64,000 bases of DNA from Blastobasis lacticolella (GCA_905147135.1 LR990051.1:16211115-16275114), one strand, 5' to 3'. Counted from the first letter of the stretch, positions 1-10,389 are shown. The notes: generated by a model from the sequence alone, not told the origin. A program made the numbers and translations.

Positions 1-148
1 CCCGGGCTCCGCCTTACTTCTCTATGTCCACCTAGTTAAGTCTTCGGGATCCTTGGTGGAGAGCATGTATTGTTGATGATGATGAATAAATTTTACAATT
101 TACGAGTACTTTACAAAAAATAATTTTGTCAAAGTTGATTTTACTATA

Positions 149-391
149 TCTATACTAATAATATAAAGAGAAAATATTCAATTGTTTCTCTGTATGTGTG
201 TTAGTTTATTTGTAATGAATGAACTCAAAAATTACTTAACAGATTTTAAAAATGATTTCAGTTATAGCCAGGTACATTTTTAGCGAGTGACATAGACTAT
301 ATTTTTTAAGGTGTTTCTCGAACGGAACCGGAACGGGTCCGGAATGTAATAACCGGATTCTACGCGGACGAAGTCGCGACCTAAAAGCTAT
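149..391 (+). mobile_element. Non-autonomous Helitron (lepidopteran type)
   Basis: The left end reads TCTATACTAATAATATAAAG after an A, which is the usual 5' terminus of short lepidopteran Helitrons. The body carries the familiar AACTCAAAAATTACTTAACAG and GTGACATAGACTATAT blocks. The right end has the ACGCGGACGAAGTCGCG hairpin. The final CTAG is degraded (AGCTATT), so the exact 3' border is uncertain by a few bases. There is no coding capacity. Confidence 0.7.
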
Positions 392-744
392 TTATTCATT
401 TAATTTTCAATTTATTATAAACATGAAACTTTGAAAAAAAATACAGAGTTATATGTAGTATGTAGATAAATACAGCCTAGAAAGACATGAAATCTAGAAA
501 TCTTTGATTAAATTAAAACGCCCATTTCTTATTCGTTATTACTGCCCAGGAAGTAGAATAAGAATGCTCTCGGCTTCTATTACAACCGGTTTATCTTTCT
601 CATTACGGTTTATGTATTATCTAATTAACTTTTCAGTTCGTGAGAAGAAAGCTTTCGTTTATTTCATTGCGCTTTTGTGACATCACTTATATTTGCAAAT
701 TAGCCATGCAGCTTCGCATGCATTCAACTTAAGAGTCCAGTGTG

Positions 745-874
745 ATACTGTAGGTATCTTGGGGTATACCCTATGTTACTTCTGGAAAATGTAGCTTTCT
801 GATAGAAATATTAAAATCGATAAGTAGTTCTTGTACAATCAATGCATTGTAAAATTTTCTCTTTATAATATTAG
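745..874 (-). mobile_element. Helitron 5' terminal fragment
   Basis: Read on the minus strand it starts TCTAATATTATAAAGAGAAA and continues into the same body as the copy at 149-391, including GAAAGCTACATTTTC and a TAGGGTATACCC block. The 3' hairpin half is missing, so it is a truncated copy. Confidence 0.55.
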
Positions 875-904
875 ATTTAAACCTCCCGGATCTTTTTTTT
901 CGTC

Positions 905-1105
905 GCCCATAGCATTAACGATAACGCAGGCAATAAACATGCAGAATTGCAGGTGCATTGTCACTATAAGGACTAAGATGAAATGCCTCATGCCTGTAAT
1001 TGCGCTTAAGGTAGCCACCTTATCCTTCATACCGGAACACTGCATGGCGGAAGAAAAAGAGGACCCAGGAGGACTCCTCTGACTTGACGGAGTCCTACGG
1101 CCTGA
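905..1105 (-). repeat. Dispersed repeat D, partial copy
   Basis: The stretch shares AAGATGAAATGCCTCATG, a CATGCAGAATTGCAG-like block and a GAGGACTC block with the longer copy at 34440-34760 in the opposite orientation. Both short open frames here are incidental to the repeat. The family resembles a LINE 3' region, but no coding part is visible. Confidence 0.5.
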
Positions 1106-1476
1106 TATATGGCAGAGGCTACCGCGAATGCGGGCTTTTCAGACGCAATATTTGCGTGAAACTCTTCACATCGCTGCAACTTTCCGTGTCGCGCAGATTC
1201 TATTTGTATCGCTACAGTAGAGAGCCCAGTGAATAAAAAAAGAAAAAACCACAAGAACGCAAAAGTATGCGTATTTAAAAGACGGATGAAAGAAAAACTA
1301 AAGAATTTACGTTCAAAGCATGGTCGTGAACTTGGATCGCTAGAGATTATGAAATCGAATCTATGATACTGTGAAGAATCGAAAGATGCTGTGACGAAAT
1401 TTGTTTTAACCGCTTCCGTCGGGTCGGTGGGTGTTTGAACAAGTTTTGCTAAATTATAGCTTCGTTTTTGCCACTA

Positions 1477-1774
1477 TCTATACATAGTATAAAACAAAGT
1501 CACTTCTCGATGTATGATCTTTTAAACTGCGCATGGTCAACGCGGTTTTCAATAATAGATAAAGTGATTCGAGAGGAAGGTAAGGTGAGGCAAGAAAAAA
1601 TGGGTTGATAGGGGAAATAGGTGTAGGGTAGATGTAGGGTTGTGTAGGGTTGTGTAGGGTAGGTGTTGGGAAGATGTAGGGGTAGGGTAGAATAAGGTAG
1701 AGGCAGGGGTAGGATAAGTAGTAGTAGGACGCCGCGCGAACGAAGTCGCGTCAGGCCCGCTACTTCATTAATAA
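1477..1774 (+). mobile_element. Helitron family H2, copy with expanded G-rich centre
   Basis: The 5' end TCTATACATAGTATAAAAC and the blocks ATCTTTTAAACT and AGATAAAGTGATTC match the copies at 11461, 52303 and 59191. The 3' hairpin is CGCGCGAACGAAGTCGCG, followed by CCCGCTACT, where CTAGT is expected. It is about 90 bp longer than the compact copies because the GTAGGG region is expanded into a minisatellite. Confidence 0.65.
1617..1722 (+). repeat. G-rich GTAGGGTA minisatellite inside an H2 Helitron
   Basis: The segment is built of imperfect 6-11 bp units such as TGTAGGGTTG, GTAGGGTAG and AGGGGTAGG, strongly purine-biased on the + strand. Compact H2 copies have only one or two such units at the same place, so this is local expansion. 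Confidence 0.75.
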
Positions 1775-2194
1775 GTCAAGACAGATCGGGATATCGATTG
1801 CTGCTAGGAATAGCTTACGAGCAATCACCGCCAAATAAAGTGAAATCATCACATATTTGAACGGCTAAAAAGTAAAAGTCTGCTGCTATCGGAAACTTAT
1901 TTTCACTTACTGACCTCGATCGGAATTAAGTAGCTGTTTGACCGGTTGATATTTTACACAATTTTAATCGAATGATTTGAAAGAATATCTTCTTTCAAAA
2001 GAACAGTAGTCTACTGGTCCCACAAGTTGGTCCGACAGCTGCGCCAGTGGTTTCTCTACCTCTTTTCAACGACTGCTTTGTCGACATGTCGACCAGTAGG
2101 ATTCTTTAACTGTCGCATTCACACATTGTTTTCCGGCTTAGTCCGACTGTCACCATTTTCGGAAACGGTCGTAACTTAATGATTATAATACTGA

Positions 2195-2325
2195 AGCAAG
2201 AGCCAACAGCTTACGACGCGAGGATGCCGAAGACAGGGCGAAATGACGGAGGAAAATTAGGAAATGGGACCCTTGCATTATCGAAACCGGGATAGACTGC
2301 TAAAATGATGATTGAATACCTGTTG
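2195..2325 (+). mobile_element. RTE-type LINE 3' fragment
   Basis: The block AGCTTACGACGCGAGGATGC, then AAGACAGGGCGAAATG, GGACCC and GGATAGACTGCTAAAATG, matches the C-terminal tail of the LINE piece at 15960-16520 and the tails at 18420 and 33200. One frame reads TAYDARMPKTGR. It is a 5'-truncated relic. Confidence 0.6.
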
Positions 2326-2424
2326 TAATTAAGCAGATTTGATATTAACTCCAACATAACAAATAAAATCAATCCTCTGACTGGTTCTTAACTTATTTAG
2401 TGTTCTTGTTTTAAATAAATATAA

Positions 2425-2622
2425 GTGGATCCGGCGCGACTTCGTTCGCGTACACCCACCCACCTACCCTTTTTTTCTTGCTTATAAACATTCATCTATA
2501 ATCTTCATCTATCTATTGTTAAAAACCACATTAAAATCTATTGCGTAGTTTAAAAGATCTAATCGCACATAGATACAAATGGCGGAAAGCGACTTTATTT
2601 ACACTATGTGTACTATACAAGC
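2425..2622 (-). mobile_element. Helitron family H2 copy
   Basis: On the minus strand it holds AAAGTCGCTTTCCGCC, AGATCTTTTAAACTACGC and the terminal hairpin CGCGAACGAAGTCGCGCC, in the same order as other H2 copies. The last bases of the 3' terminus are altered and the canonical CTAGT is not seen. Confidence 0.65.
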
Positions 2623-3985
2623 CGTAGAAATCCATTTGCCGCACCTTTAAACACTTTTACTTTGAGTATAAATCATAATTCAATTACTAAGCACTCAACC
2701 AAATGAAATAATGGAAAAATTTAATATGGAAATTGAATCCCGTAAATTGAACTCTGCAGCAGACTGTACATAAAACGCTATAAATAAAACAAATGTATTA
2801 CTCTACGAACATGGTGTTGGCGTTTGTACTAAATCGAATGCACTTTATGGCGGCGGTACTTTCAAACGAATTGCTTTTTAATATTTGATCGACGCGTTTA
2901 CGGTACCCCTTCACTTTTATGAAACGACCGATATAGCGCATCCGTTTGACTCTAATGACTACGTGTGTAAGCCTTGTGAAATATGCTGATATCTAGGTGT
3001 CATTGTAAGATTATCATCGAAGACTTCATCACCGATGATTCTGTAATGGGAACTGATGTCTTTGTCTGCAGTGTCACAACGATTCAAGAGTTGACACTAA
3101 TTAGGTTTGAAACTACTTTTGTGTTAACGTGTTGTTTGTAATTTTTTGGGATTTTATTTAATGAACTTAATTCGGTTAATTAGGCCGAATGCAATATTTG
3201 ATACAAGGTGGCATTACATTATAAATATAATGACGATGTGACAGTAAAGTGGAATTTAGGTCGGATTGCATCTAATTCACACATTCTTGTTTAACGACAT
3301 TTCGTTTGAAAGCTTTTTGTGCAAGCTGCCCAAAATTGGCTTTTACCCTTGGTTAGTAGCGTATTTATTGTACCGTGGTTAAGCGCGTGGGGTTCCGGAA
3401 AAAATTAAAGTTCAAATGCTTACAAAATACTTAATTATTTTATTTACTAATTTTTGATTATGTTATTGTTTACTTATTCTATTAAGATGAAATGACAATC
3501 ATTGATTAAGAAATATATGTTTATTTTAGTCCTAAAACTTAAAATTACACTCTAGTAGGTAAAATTGTTCTTTTTGACATGTGATAAAAAACAAACATAA
3601 TAAAAAAGTATATAAAATAAAAATATTTTATTTTCTTCTTTTTTGGTAATATATTAGTATTTTTGGTAATCTTGAGATCAATTACAAAAATGTATTATTA
3701 ATTTTGGACCGGGTGTTTCAAACATTAGTTTTTTTTTTAAGGCCAGAGTAAATACACTGGAATACATGCTTTATCTTTGGCCACATCGATTCTTACTAGG
3801 CAAGATAGCTCTCAAGATGGATGGACTTACAAGAATCCCCCCCCTGTAATAAAAAAGTCGTTTTCCGTGTCTGTCTGTCTTTATACCACTTCACTGTGAT
3901 TTCATTCACTATCATTTAGAGAATTTCTTCCGGAAAGTTTATGTGTATAACACATGCATATTATAATAGAGTAACACCAAGAACA
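2623..3985. other. AT-rich stretch without recognisable gene
   Basis: No splice-flanked coding block or known repeat is visible. It includes an A/T-rich tract (3590-3690) and a C-run at 3837-3844. At 3988-4012 there is a fragment resembling a Helitron 3' end (GCGCGAAGCCGAGGCC). Confidence 0.5.
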
Positions 3986-4079
3986 TCCGCGCGAAGCCGA
4001 GGCCTATCGTTAGTAATAAAATAAATAATATAGTGTTGTGATTATTCATGTAATGTTGCGGCCAAATCCTTACAAAAAC

Positions 4080-4297
4080 AAGTAACCCCCAAACACCACC
4101 ATCCGGCAGTAACAGGTGATCGACACCATGGAACATGCGGTAATATGCGAACGAAAGTGCCGCACCGTCTTGCTTTCTGACCGTGTACGGCGCCAAATGA
4201 TAACAATTTGTCGCATTTGTCACCGGAGCAGCGGACGATGGAAAGTACGGGCTCCACCCTCGTGTTGGTGGACCGAGATTGTGACGTTTCCGTGTTG
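4080..4297 (-). other. Unassigned GC-rich open frame, possible exon relic
   Basis: On the minus strand an uninterrupted frame of about 70 codons ends at a GTAAGG donor-like site near 4074. Its translation includes NCYHLAPYTVRKQDGAALSF and then YRMFHGVDHLLLPDGG. GC content is clearly above the flanks. There is no good acceptor and I do not recognise the sequence. It could be an exon, a fragment of a transposon protein, or chance in a GC-rich repeat. Confidence 0.2.
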
Positions 4298-4936
4298 CCT
4301 AGTGTCCGTTGGTGACATGAGGACATTGCCTATCTAATTTAACTAAAGATATTGGAGAGAGAGCATAGATGGAGCCTCGATCTATAGAGATCACAACTCA
4401 ATACAAATGACTCAATATCATACAAAAAGCCAGAACATTACGTGACCAAAACCACAACATTTTAACAATAACAGTGGTTATGGAGGGATATTTGACAACT
4501 TATAGGCGTCTCTTTTGGACACGTTATATGCACAACAAAATATACGTTGAAAACCAGTTTTAATTAGATAAAACCGGCGTAAATGTATGAGAAGATTGTA
4601 TGAATATGGAAGAGGGAAAAGAGGTCTCCTGTCGGGTGATCCTTCATAGCTTGTGGCACTCGGTAGTCTCACTATCTATGTGGTATGGGATACAGGCGTG
4701 AGCGATTCGAACAAGGGTCGTCAAAATACGAGGATTTAAAATTGACAGGTCCACAGCTACAAAGCAATAAAAGTATCACTTGGTAAATTTCAAAACATTA
4801 TGCAAATGACTCTTCAAGACTAAGCTGAAAAAGCGAAAGCGCTCAACTATCTTCTCATTAGTCTGCAGTTGATGGTTGTGGACACGTATTTTTTATTTCT
4901 TAGCACGTTGAACCACGTGACTGTTTTCTTTGATTA

Positions 4937-5240
4937 ATGGACCACGTTGATCTTCCACATTCATCAAGCTTTTCACACATGCACGTACGTTTTTTTTTTT
5001 ATGTTACTCAGCAGACAAACAGGCAAGCGGGCCACCTGATGGAAAGTGGTCACCGCCGCCTATGGACATCAGCAACACCAGGGGAGTCACCAATGCGTTG
5101 CCCGCCTCTAAAGAGACCTCTAATATACCTCTTGAACGATCCCATGTCATGTCATGTTTAGGGATATTTCTTTAAAATATCTCCGATTCGATCGTAATAT
5201 TTTCGTCTCGGTCTTCCATATGTTTCGTTAATCTCCGGTA
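4937..5240 (-). pseudogene. Coding-like fragment split by repeat C, paralogous to 36433-36540
   Basis: Minus-strand frames read YYDRIGDILKKYP (5158-5240 side) and MCEKLDECGRS (4949-4990 side). The same order occurs at 36433-36540 (IGDIVKK, then MYEKFDECGRS), without the interruption. Here a repeat C copy sits between the two pieces. The protein is not recognised. The shared segment is short, so this may be an unknown dispersed repeat rather than a duplicated gene. Confidence 0.35.
4989..5158 (-). repeat. Dispersed repeat C (A-tailed), inserted copy
   Basis: The + strand begins with a T-run (4989-5000), then AGGCAAGCGGGCCACCTGAT, GGTCACCGCCGCCTATGGAC and CAATGCGTTGCCCGCC. This is the reverse complement of the 60360-60479 copy. 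The T-run is the reverse complement of the A-tail, so it is a minus-strand retroposed element. Confidence 0.65.
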
Positions 5241-5660
5241 ATTTTTCCGGACACCACGTGGCCATCACAGTGTTGATAAAACCCACCGCAGCGCAACAAG
5301 ACAATGCGTCATCTTCGCCATCTCGCCTCGAGATAACGATCACGCGTTCATTGCGCTCCGAAAAGTGTTACATTACGTGCGCAGGCGCACGCGGCGACTG
5401 ACCGCAGCATTGTTGTATTAGCAATGTTGCGCAATCGCAGAGACGCAGAAGGAAAAAAGCCGTCCAAAACAGTATATGACATAAGCGGTGCGTCTGGTGG
5501 CGGGCTTGGTATGTATTATAAATTAGTATACGTACTGTTATTGGAAGGGGTCTAAAAATAAATAAAATAAATAGGCGAATGTTTTTATTGTTGAGGTGTA
5601 GGTTTACATAAGTAATGTAAAATATAAGTAGATATATAATAGATAGGAATAATTGGTCTT

Positions 5661-6012
5661 GTCGGAACGTCGGCAGCTTAGTGGTTAAGGGGTATGACTT
5701 GTAAGTGAGAGGTCCCAGGTACGAATCCGGGTGCCGCCATACCAATGATTCTGTTCTCAGTTATTTACATTAGCTAATCACTAACCGATGCTCTTACGGT
5801 TAGGCATCGTAATGAAACCTGCACGTACATTCAGGCGACTGAATGTGTAACCATGATCCAACCTGATCAGGTTAACTGTTAACAGGTCGCGGAGGTCAGA
5901 CGGCATTCGCTCCAATGTAATTACCTGATCTGCTAAATCCTGGATCATGGTCAAGGCGGACCCCAGGCCCTCATGCGCGAGCACAACCGGGACCTTAACG
6001 CCAAGATGATTA
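5661..6012 (+). mobile_element. SINE-A, near full length
   Basis: A tRNA-like head with A box (AGCTTAGTGGTTAAGG) and B box (GGTACGAATCC) begins at about 5661. The body carries ACTGAATGTGTAACCATGAT, AGGTCAGACGGCATTCGC and GGATCATGGTCAAGG. The end is TTAACGCCAAGATGA. The order head, body, GATGA tail defines the + orientation of the family. It is Pol III-type and has no protein. Confidence 0.8.
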
Positions 6013-6344
6013 CTTACAATACTTACGTATAACATACCTACAAACTAGACGCGTCTTGTTACCAATTACCAATTTAATTGAATGAATCACAAATTACGTG
6101 AGAAGTCAACCACAATGGACGGACAATACCTACTCTCTGACATCAGAATTGTATTATGAATCAGGAGGCGCTACAATATTCGCTAAGAGAGACATATTAG
6201 GTGATTTCCTGTTGCCGGGCGCGATCACGTCACGTAGTCCCGCTACTTGGGTTAGCTTGGCTTTTATAAACATATGAATTCCAATTTCCTATGATAATTG
6301 CAAGAGACTGGACCTACGTTCATAAATTTTGATCTTGTACCATT

Positions 6345-6475
6345 TAGATGCTCGACGCTACATCCTAAGGCGATCTCCGAATCGTCGTATTACGGACGTA
6401 GACCGACCAATACGAGACCTCAAAACCGTACGTCGCTTGATCGTTGCCAATAGTGGCCAGGCTACGATTAAAAAA
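6345..6475 (+). mobile_element. Degenerate relative of the 46.0-kb MITE
   Basis: The blocks TAAGGCGATCTCCGAAT, TTACGGACGTAGACCGACCA and GAGACCTCAAAACCGTACGT parallel TAAGGCGTTGTCCTAAT, AAACGGACGTAGGCCGACCA and GAAACCTCACAACCGCCCGT at 46022-46115. The terminal repeat is much more degraded here. Repeat B follows downstream. Confidence 0.5.
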
Positions 6476-6507
6476 ACGCAAATCTATGTACACGGATACT
6501 TTCATCC

Positions 6508-6720
6508 TCATCCACAAAGGGGAGGTTGTTGCCATAATCTCCACGCTCGGCAGGCGGGTTGGAGATCGCAGTGTTATACAGCAATGAAAAACGCTGCTGC
6601 CCATTTTCCAGCCTACGGAGACTTTTAGATTTTGTGCTTCGAAATCATTAGTCGCCTTGTACGACACCCACGAGTGTAAGGGGTTGGTTCTATTCTACTC
6701 TGCCGGACACCACACGGATA
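6508..6720 (+). repeat. Dispersed repeat B
   Basis: It contains GGGGAGGTTGTTGCCATAAT, CGGCAGGCGGGTTGGAGATC, GCTGCTGCCCATTTTCCAGC and GACACCCACGAGTGTAAGGG, ending CTGCCGGACACCACACGG. It matches the complete insertion at 8848-9191. The 5' part is missing. Confidence 0.75.
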
Positions 6721-6784
6721 CTTTAGGTTACAATAATAATTTTGAGCGGTAACGAAGCGGTTATTATTATTATTAATATTGATA

Positions 6785-7420
6785 GATACACCAGCAGCTA
6801 ATGCTGTTCCTGTATATCACTGCACTTTAAGTCGTTATTGATAAAACTTGTCTAGTCTATTTTTAAGAGAGTTCGCTGATGGAGCACTTATAACGTCTCA
6901 GCGATGGGATATGAAGTGTTTTCTTGGATTACTTGTACACACGGAGTTGTCCAGTTTCAGTGAGTGGCCTCTCAGATGATGGTTTTGATTCCTTTTGAAC
7001 ATATGTTCCAGCCCTGGTACATCGTAATGCGCATTTAGGATTTTATAAGTATCTATAAGATCGCCCCGCTTCTTTCTTTGCTCAAGTAGGACACTAATCC
7101 CAAAATTTGCAGGCGCTCCTCGTAAGACTTATAACGCAATTCAAAAATCTTTTTGTAGCCCTACGCTGCATATTTTCCAGCATTTTGATGTCCTTCTCAA
7201 AGTAAGGTGTCCAGATTAGGAAAGCATAATCCAGCAGCGGTCTTATGTAGGCTTTGTATATTCACAGAAATAGCACTTTATTTATGTAATTGAATGTTTT
7301 ACGAATTATATACACCAATGAGTTCGCTCTTTTCAGCCACATAAAAACACAATATATAATATTTGCTTTTTACACCGTCTACTACAATTTGAACGGCGCC
7401 TACTGCAACATACTTTTGGA
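6785..7420 (-). pseudogene. LINE reverse transcriptase C-terminus (CR1/Jockey-like), decayed
   Basis: Read on the minus strand with frameshifts, it gives the segment after the RT catalytic core: LLDYAFLIWTPYFEKDIKML, then YEERLQILGL, then KILNAHYDVPGLEHMFKRNQ and HHLRGHSLKL, ending SAPSANSLKNRLDKFY. The same order and spacing occurs at 43441-44175 (KILNGHYDVKNFKRLLKRDQ, LRGHHSTL), so the two are copies of one family. Stops and shifts make it non-functional. The endonuclease and catalytic RT parts are absent. Confidence 0.75.
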
Positions 7421-7790
7421 TTTTGAACCATGACACAATGGAAATAATTGAAGATATGTAGATGTGTCATAAGCTTAAGCACTAATAGCTAAGGAATACC
7501 ACGTTACAAAATACACTGAAAGCCGTATTGAGAAACGTTATTATTGAGATTTAAAAGACTCATAGTGAGCGCACAGGGTTCCAATTGACCAAAGAAATTA
7601 GCCTAAAATTAATATTTAGTCCAATTTCTTAGCAACGCGTCCGTCAAAACAAACGAAATTGGCCAATTGTAGAGGTGTATTGAACGCAGTGTGTTCACTT
7701 AGCAAAGAACCGTTAACAAACACTGTTCGAACGCATGGTAAATTGTTTGTCATACGTAAACAGTGAGATTTAAAATTAAAAACATATTCC

Positions 7791-8131
7791 TTTGCCTTAA
7801 TGTCCCGGTTGTGATCTCGCGCGAGAGGGCCCGGGGTCCGCTTTGACCATGATCCCGGATTTGGCCGATGAGATCATTACAGTGGAGCGACCGCATCTGA
7901 CCTCCGTGACCCTGCTGCAAGGGGAACCTGACCAGATTAGATCATGGTCACACATTCAGTCCCCTGAATATGCAGGTTTCATCACGATATTTTTCCTCAC
8001 CGTAAGAGCATCAGTAAGCATTCAACTAATGTACATAACTAAGAGTCATTAGTACATGGCCGCAGTGGAATTCGACCCCGGTACCTTTCACTTGCGAGTC
8101 GGATACTTTACCACCCGGCCACCGACGCTCC
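7791..8131 (-). mobile_element. SINE-A, near full length
   Basis: On the + strand it reads tail to head: CCTTAATGTCCCGGTTGTG, GACCTCCGTGACCCTGCTGC, GAACCTGACCAGATTAGATC, then the reverse-complement tRNA head with B box at about 8070 and A box at about 8110, ending CCACCGACGCTC near 8130. Base changes in the head suggest an old copy. Confidence 0.8.
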
Positions 8132-8517
8132 AATACGTGTAAGTGGTCAGCTAAATTCGAAATAAATGTCTGTACTACACTTTTTTATCTTTTAACATGC
8201 CGTAATGATCTCCATGTAACTCAAGTTCCGTCCGACACTTAAACCTTAACTTAAACCAACATTTAAAGGTAAAAGGCAAACTAGATTCACAAACATGGTA
8301 GTGAGGAAAGAAAGCTGTTTGCGGTGAACGACTTGGCGCTGTATTATGTCAAAGAGTATGATGTACTATACATTACACCTTCTCGAGAAGAAACGTAACT
8401 GCGTAGTAACTTAAGATCTAGTATTGATCCTGGCAATCTAATCTTGGGTTTATACATATATTATTTTGAACTTTGCTGTACGTAGAGGATATACGTATAT
8501 AAGTAGATATATTGACT

Positions 8518-8592
8518 AGATGTTATCCAATCTGGTCAAGTTCCCCTGGTACCAGGGTCAATGAGGTCAGATGGCAGTCAGTCCACTGGTTG
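8518..8592 (+). mobile_element. SINE-A internal fragment
   Basis: The stretch ATCCAATCTGGTCAAGTTCC, CCTGGTACCAGGGTCAATGA, GGTCAGATGGCAGTC matches the middle of SINE-A. Both ends are lost. Confidence 0.6.
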
Positions 8593-8756
8593 AAATTCAG
8601 ATCAGAATGTTGAAATTGTGATCGATGCATGCATGTCCACGCAGGGTGATGATGACCGATGATTTCTTCAAAACGTGGTCAGGGCCACAAGTCAAAAAGT
8701 GAGACATTAGAAGTCCACTTTTAAAGTCAACTTGCTAGCTAGTCAATAAAAATAAT

Positions 8757-8847
8757 TAATAATCTTGGCGTTAATGTGCCGATTGTTCTCTTGCGCGCGA
8801 GGGCCCGGGCTCCGCCTTGACCATGATCCAGGATTTGACCAGATTGG
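8757..8847 (-). mobile_element. SINE-A 3' part, split by repeat B
   Basis: It reads AATCTTGGCGTTAATGTGCC, GCGCGCGAGGGCCCGGGCTC, GACCATGATCCAGGATTTG and then jumps to ACCAGATTGG, so about 80 bp of the SINE middle had already been deleted. The rest of the element resumes at 9192 with a repeated ACCAGATTGG. Confidence 0.75.
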
Positions 8848-9191
8848 CTGACTTCGCTTGATTTAAATTTGTAGTTGAATGTGTTTCTTGTCGGTATATT
8901 GTATTTTTGCCATCCTCACAGCCCATAACAGTCCACTGCAGGACTTCGGGCCTCTCCCACAAAGGGGAGGGTTGTTGCCATAATCTTCACGCTCGGCAGG
9001 CGGGTTGAAGATCGCAGTGTTATACAGCAATGAAAAACGCTGCTGCCCATTTTCCAGCCTACGGAGACTTTTAGATTTTGTGCTTCGAAATCATTAGTCG
9101 CCTTGTACGAGACCCACGAGTGTAAGGGGTTGGTGCTATTCTACTCTGCCGGACACCACACGGCCATTTTTGCCATACGAATAAATAAATA
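8848..9191 (+). mobile_element. Repeat B, complete insertion with 10-bp target duplication
   Basis: The 344-bp insert is flanked by ACCAGATTGG at 8838-8847 and again at 9192-9201, inside a SINE-A. It ends in AATAAATAAATA, as expected of a retroposed element. Internal marks are CAGTCCACTGCAGGACTTCG, CTCGGCAGGCGGGTTGAAG and CTGCCGGACACCACACGGCC. The first 60 bp have no tRNA-like boxes that I can see, so it may be the truncated 3' end of a LINE or a SINE of another origin. Confidence 0.8.
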
Positions 9192-9265
9192 ACCAGATTG
9201 GATCAAGGTTACACCATTCAGTCCTGAATATGCAGGTTTCATCACGTTTTCTTTCACCGTATTGT
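9192..9265 (-). mobile_element. SINE-A middle part, continuation of 8757-8847
   Basis: It reads ACCAGATTGGATCAAGGTTA, CATTCAGTCCTGAATATGC, AGGTTTCATCACG and stops near the TTTCACCGTA block, so the tRNA head is missing. Confidence 0.7.
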
Positions 9266-9799
9266 AAAATATAAAAATCAATTAATCGTAATTTACCGTA
9301 CAACTACAAGCATTTGTGGTTTCGACAAAATAATTAAAAACCCGGTAACACTGTTTCCCGTAATATGGGACATTCTGAATTAATCGTAATACCCAGATGT
9401 AAAATAGAGCAAATTCCTGTTCAATGATTATTCGTGGTCACTACACGTACGCGGGGAATTATGAACAACGTTGACGTGATCCTTGACGTATTAAAATATG
9501 TGATGGCAAACACTAATGAACTTGAAACATATTCACGCGTTTTCCTATGGCATGGAATATTGGAATTATATTTAGTGTATCCTGTTCCAGTTGTCGCTAT
9601 GCGGAGAGGTGGTGCCATGGTGGAATTTCAGGAGAATAGGAATAAATGTATTTTTCTTAATAGGTTTCATTCAGGTAGGTACAAAAAACAGGAATGGTAT
9701 CTATACCTACTTAAATTAACTGTGAGCCCTAAACTAAGGCAATCTTGTATCGCAGTATGTTTCACGTGGTTTGAATAGAAATATTTAATTCTACTAATT

Positions 9800-10062
9800 T
9801 ATCTGGCCGTGTGGTATCCAGAGTAGAATAGCACCAACCCCTCACACTCATGGGTGTCGTACAAGGCGACTAATGTTTTCAACGCAAAAGATCAAGAGTC
9901 TCCGTAGTCTGAAAAATGGGCAGCAGCATTTTCCATTGTTATATTTAAACACTGCGATCTCCAACCCGCCTGCCAAGCGTGGAGATTATGGCAATAACCT
10001 CCCCTTTCGTGGGAGAGGCCCTAAGTCCTGCAGTTGACTGTTACGGGCCGTGATGATGATGA
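9800..10062 (-). repeat. Dispersed repeat B
   Basis: The reverse complement matches repeat B: GTGTGGTATCCAGAGTAGAA, AGTCGCCTTGTACGACACCC reversed, GCCTGCCAAGCGTGGAGATT and CCTAAGTCCTGCAGTTGACT on the + strand, ending in a GATGATGATGATG run at 10050-10062. Confidence 0.75.
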
Positions 10063-10327
10063 TGACTAATTTATCTACTTCTTTACTATATAGTATTATC
10101 CAAAGTTCACTGTATCTGTGTGTTAAGCTTTCACGGCTAAACCAGTTGCACCGATTTTGGAGAAATTCCAGAGATTTTAGCACCTGAGGAGGAGGAGGCA
10201 AATTTTTAATTCCCTCCACAAACAAGCTTGCCAGATATACAATAGGGCGGAACCGGGAGCGGAAAGCAAGTAATATTAAAAATGAGAAGCTGGCCAACAA
10301 AACGCCATATACATATATATGTATATT

Positions 10328-10389
10328 TTACAAAAAAGTATTTTGACCAGAAGCATATATATGCTTCTGGTCAAAATACTTTTTTGTAA
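10328..10389. repeat. Perfect 62-bp palindrome
   Basis: Two 31-base arms are exact reverse complements with no spacer. The centre is CATAT/ATATG at 10354-10363, and the arms run from TTACAAAAAAGT at 10328 to ACTTTTTTGTAA at 10389. A second small palindrome, ACATATATATGT, lies just upstream (10311-10322). It could be a foldback relic or a hairpin RNA source. Nothing shows transcription. Confidence 0.9.

Noticed and set aside
1..18. SINE-A fragment at the window start
   Set aside because: CCCGGGCTCCGCCTT matches the family, but 15 bases are too few to annotate.
5368..5745. A 125-codon minus-strand open frame
   Set aside because: It runs across the tRNA head of a SINE-A and AT-rich DNA, and its composition is not protein-like.
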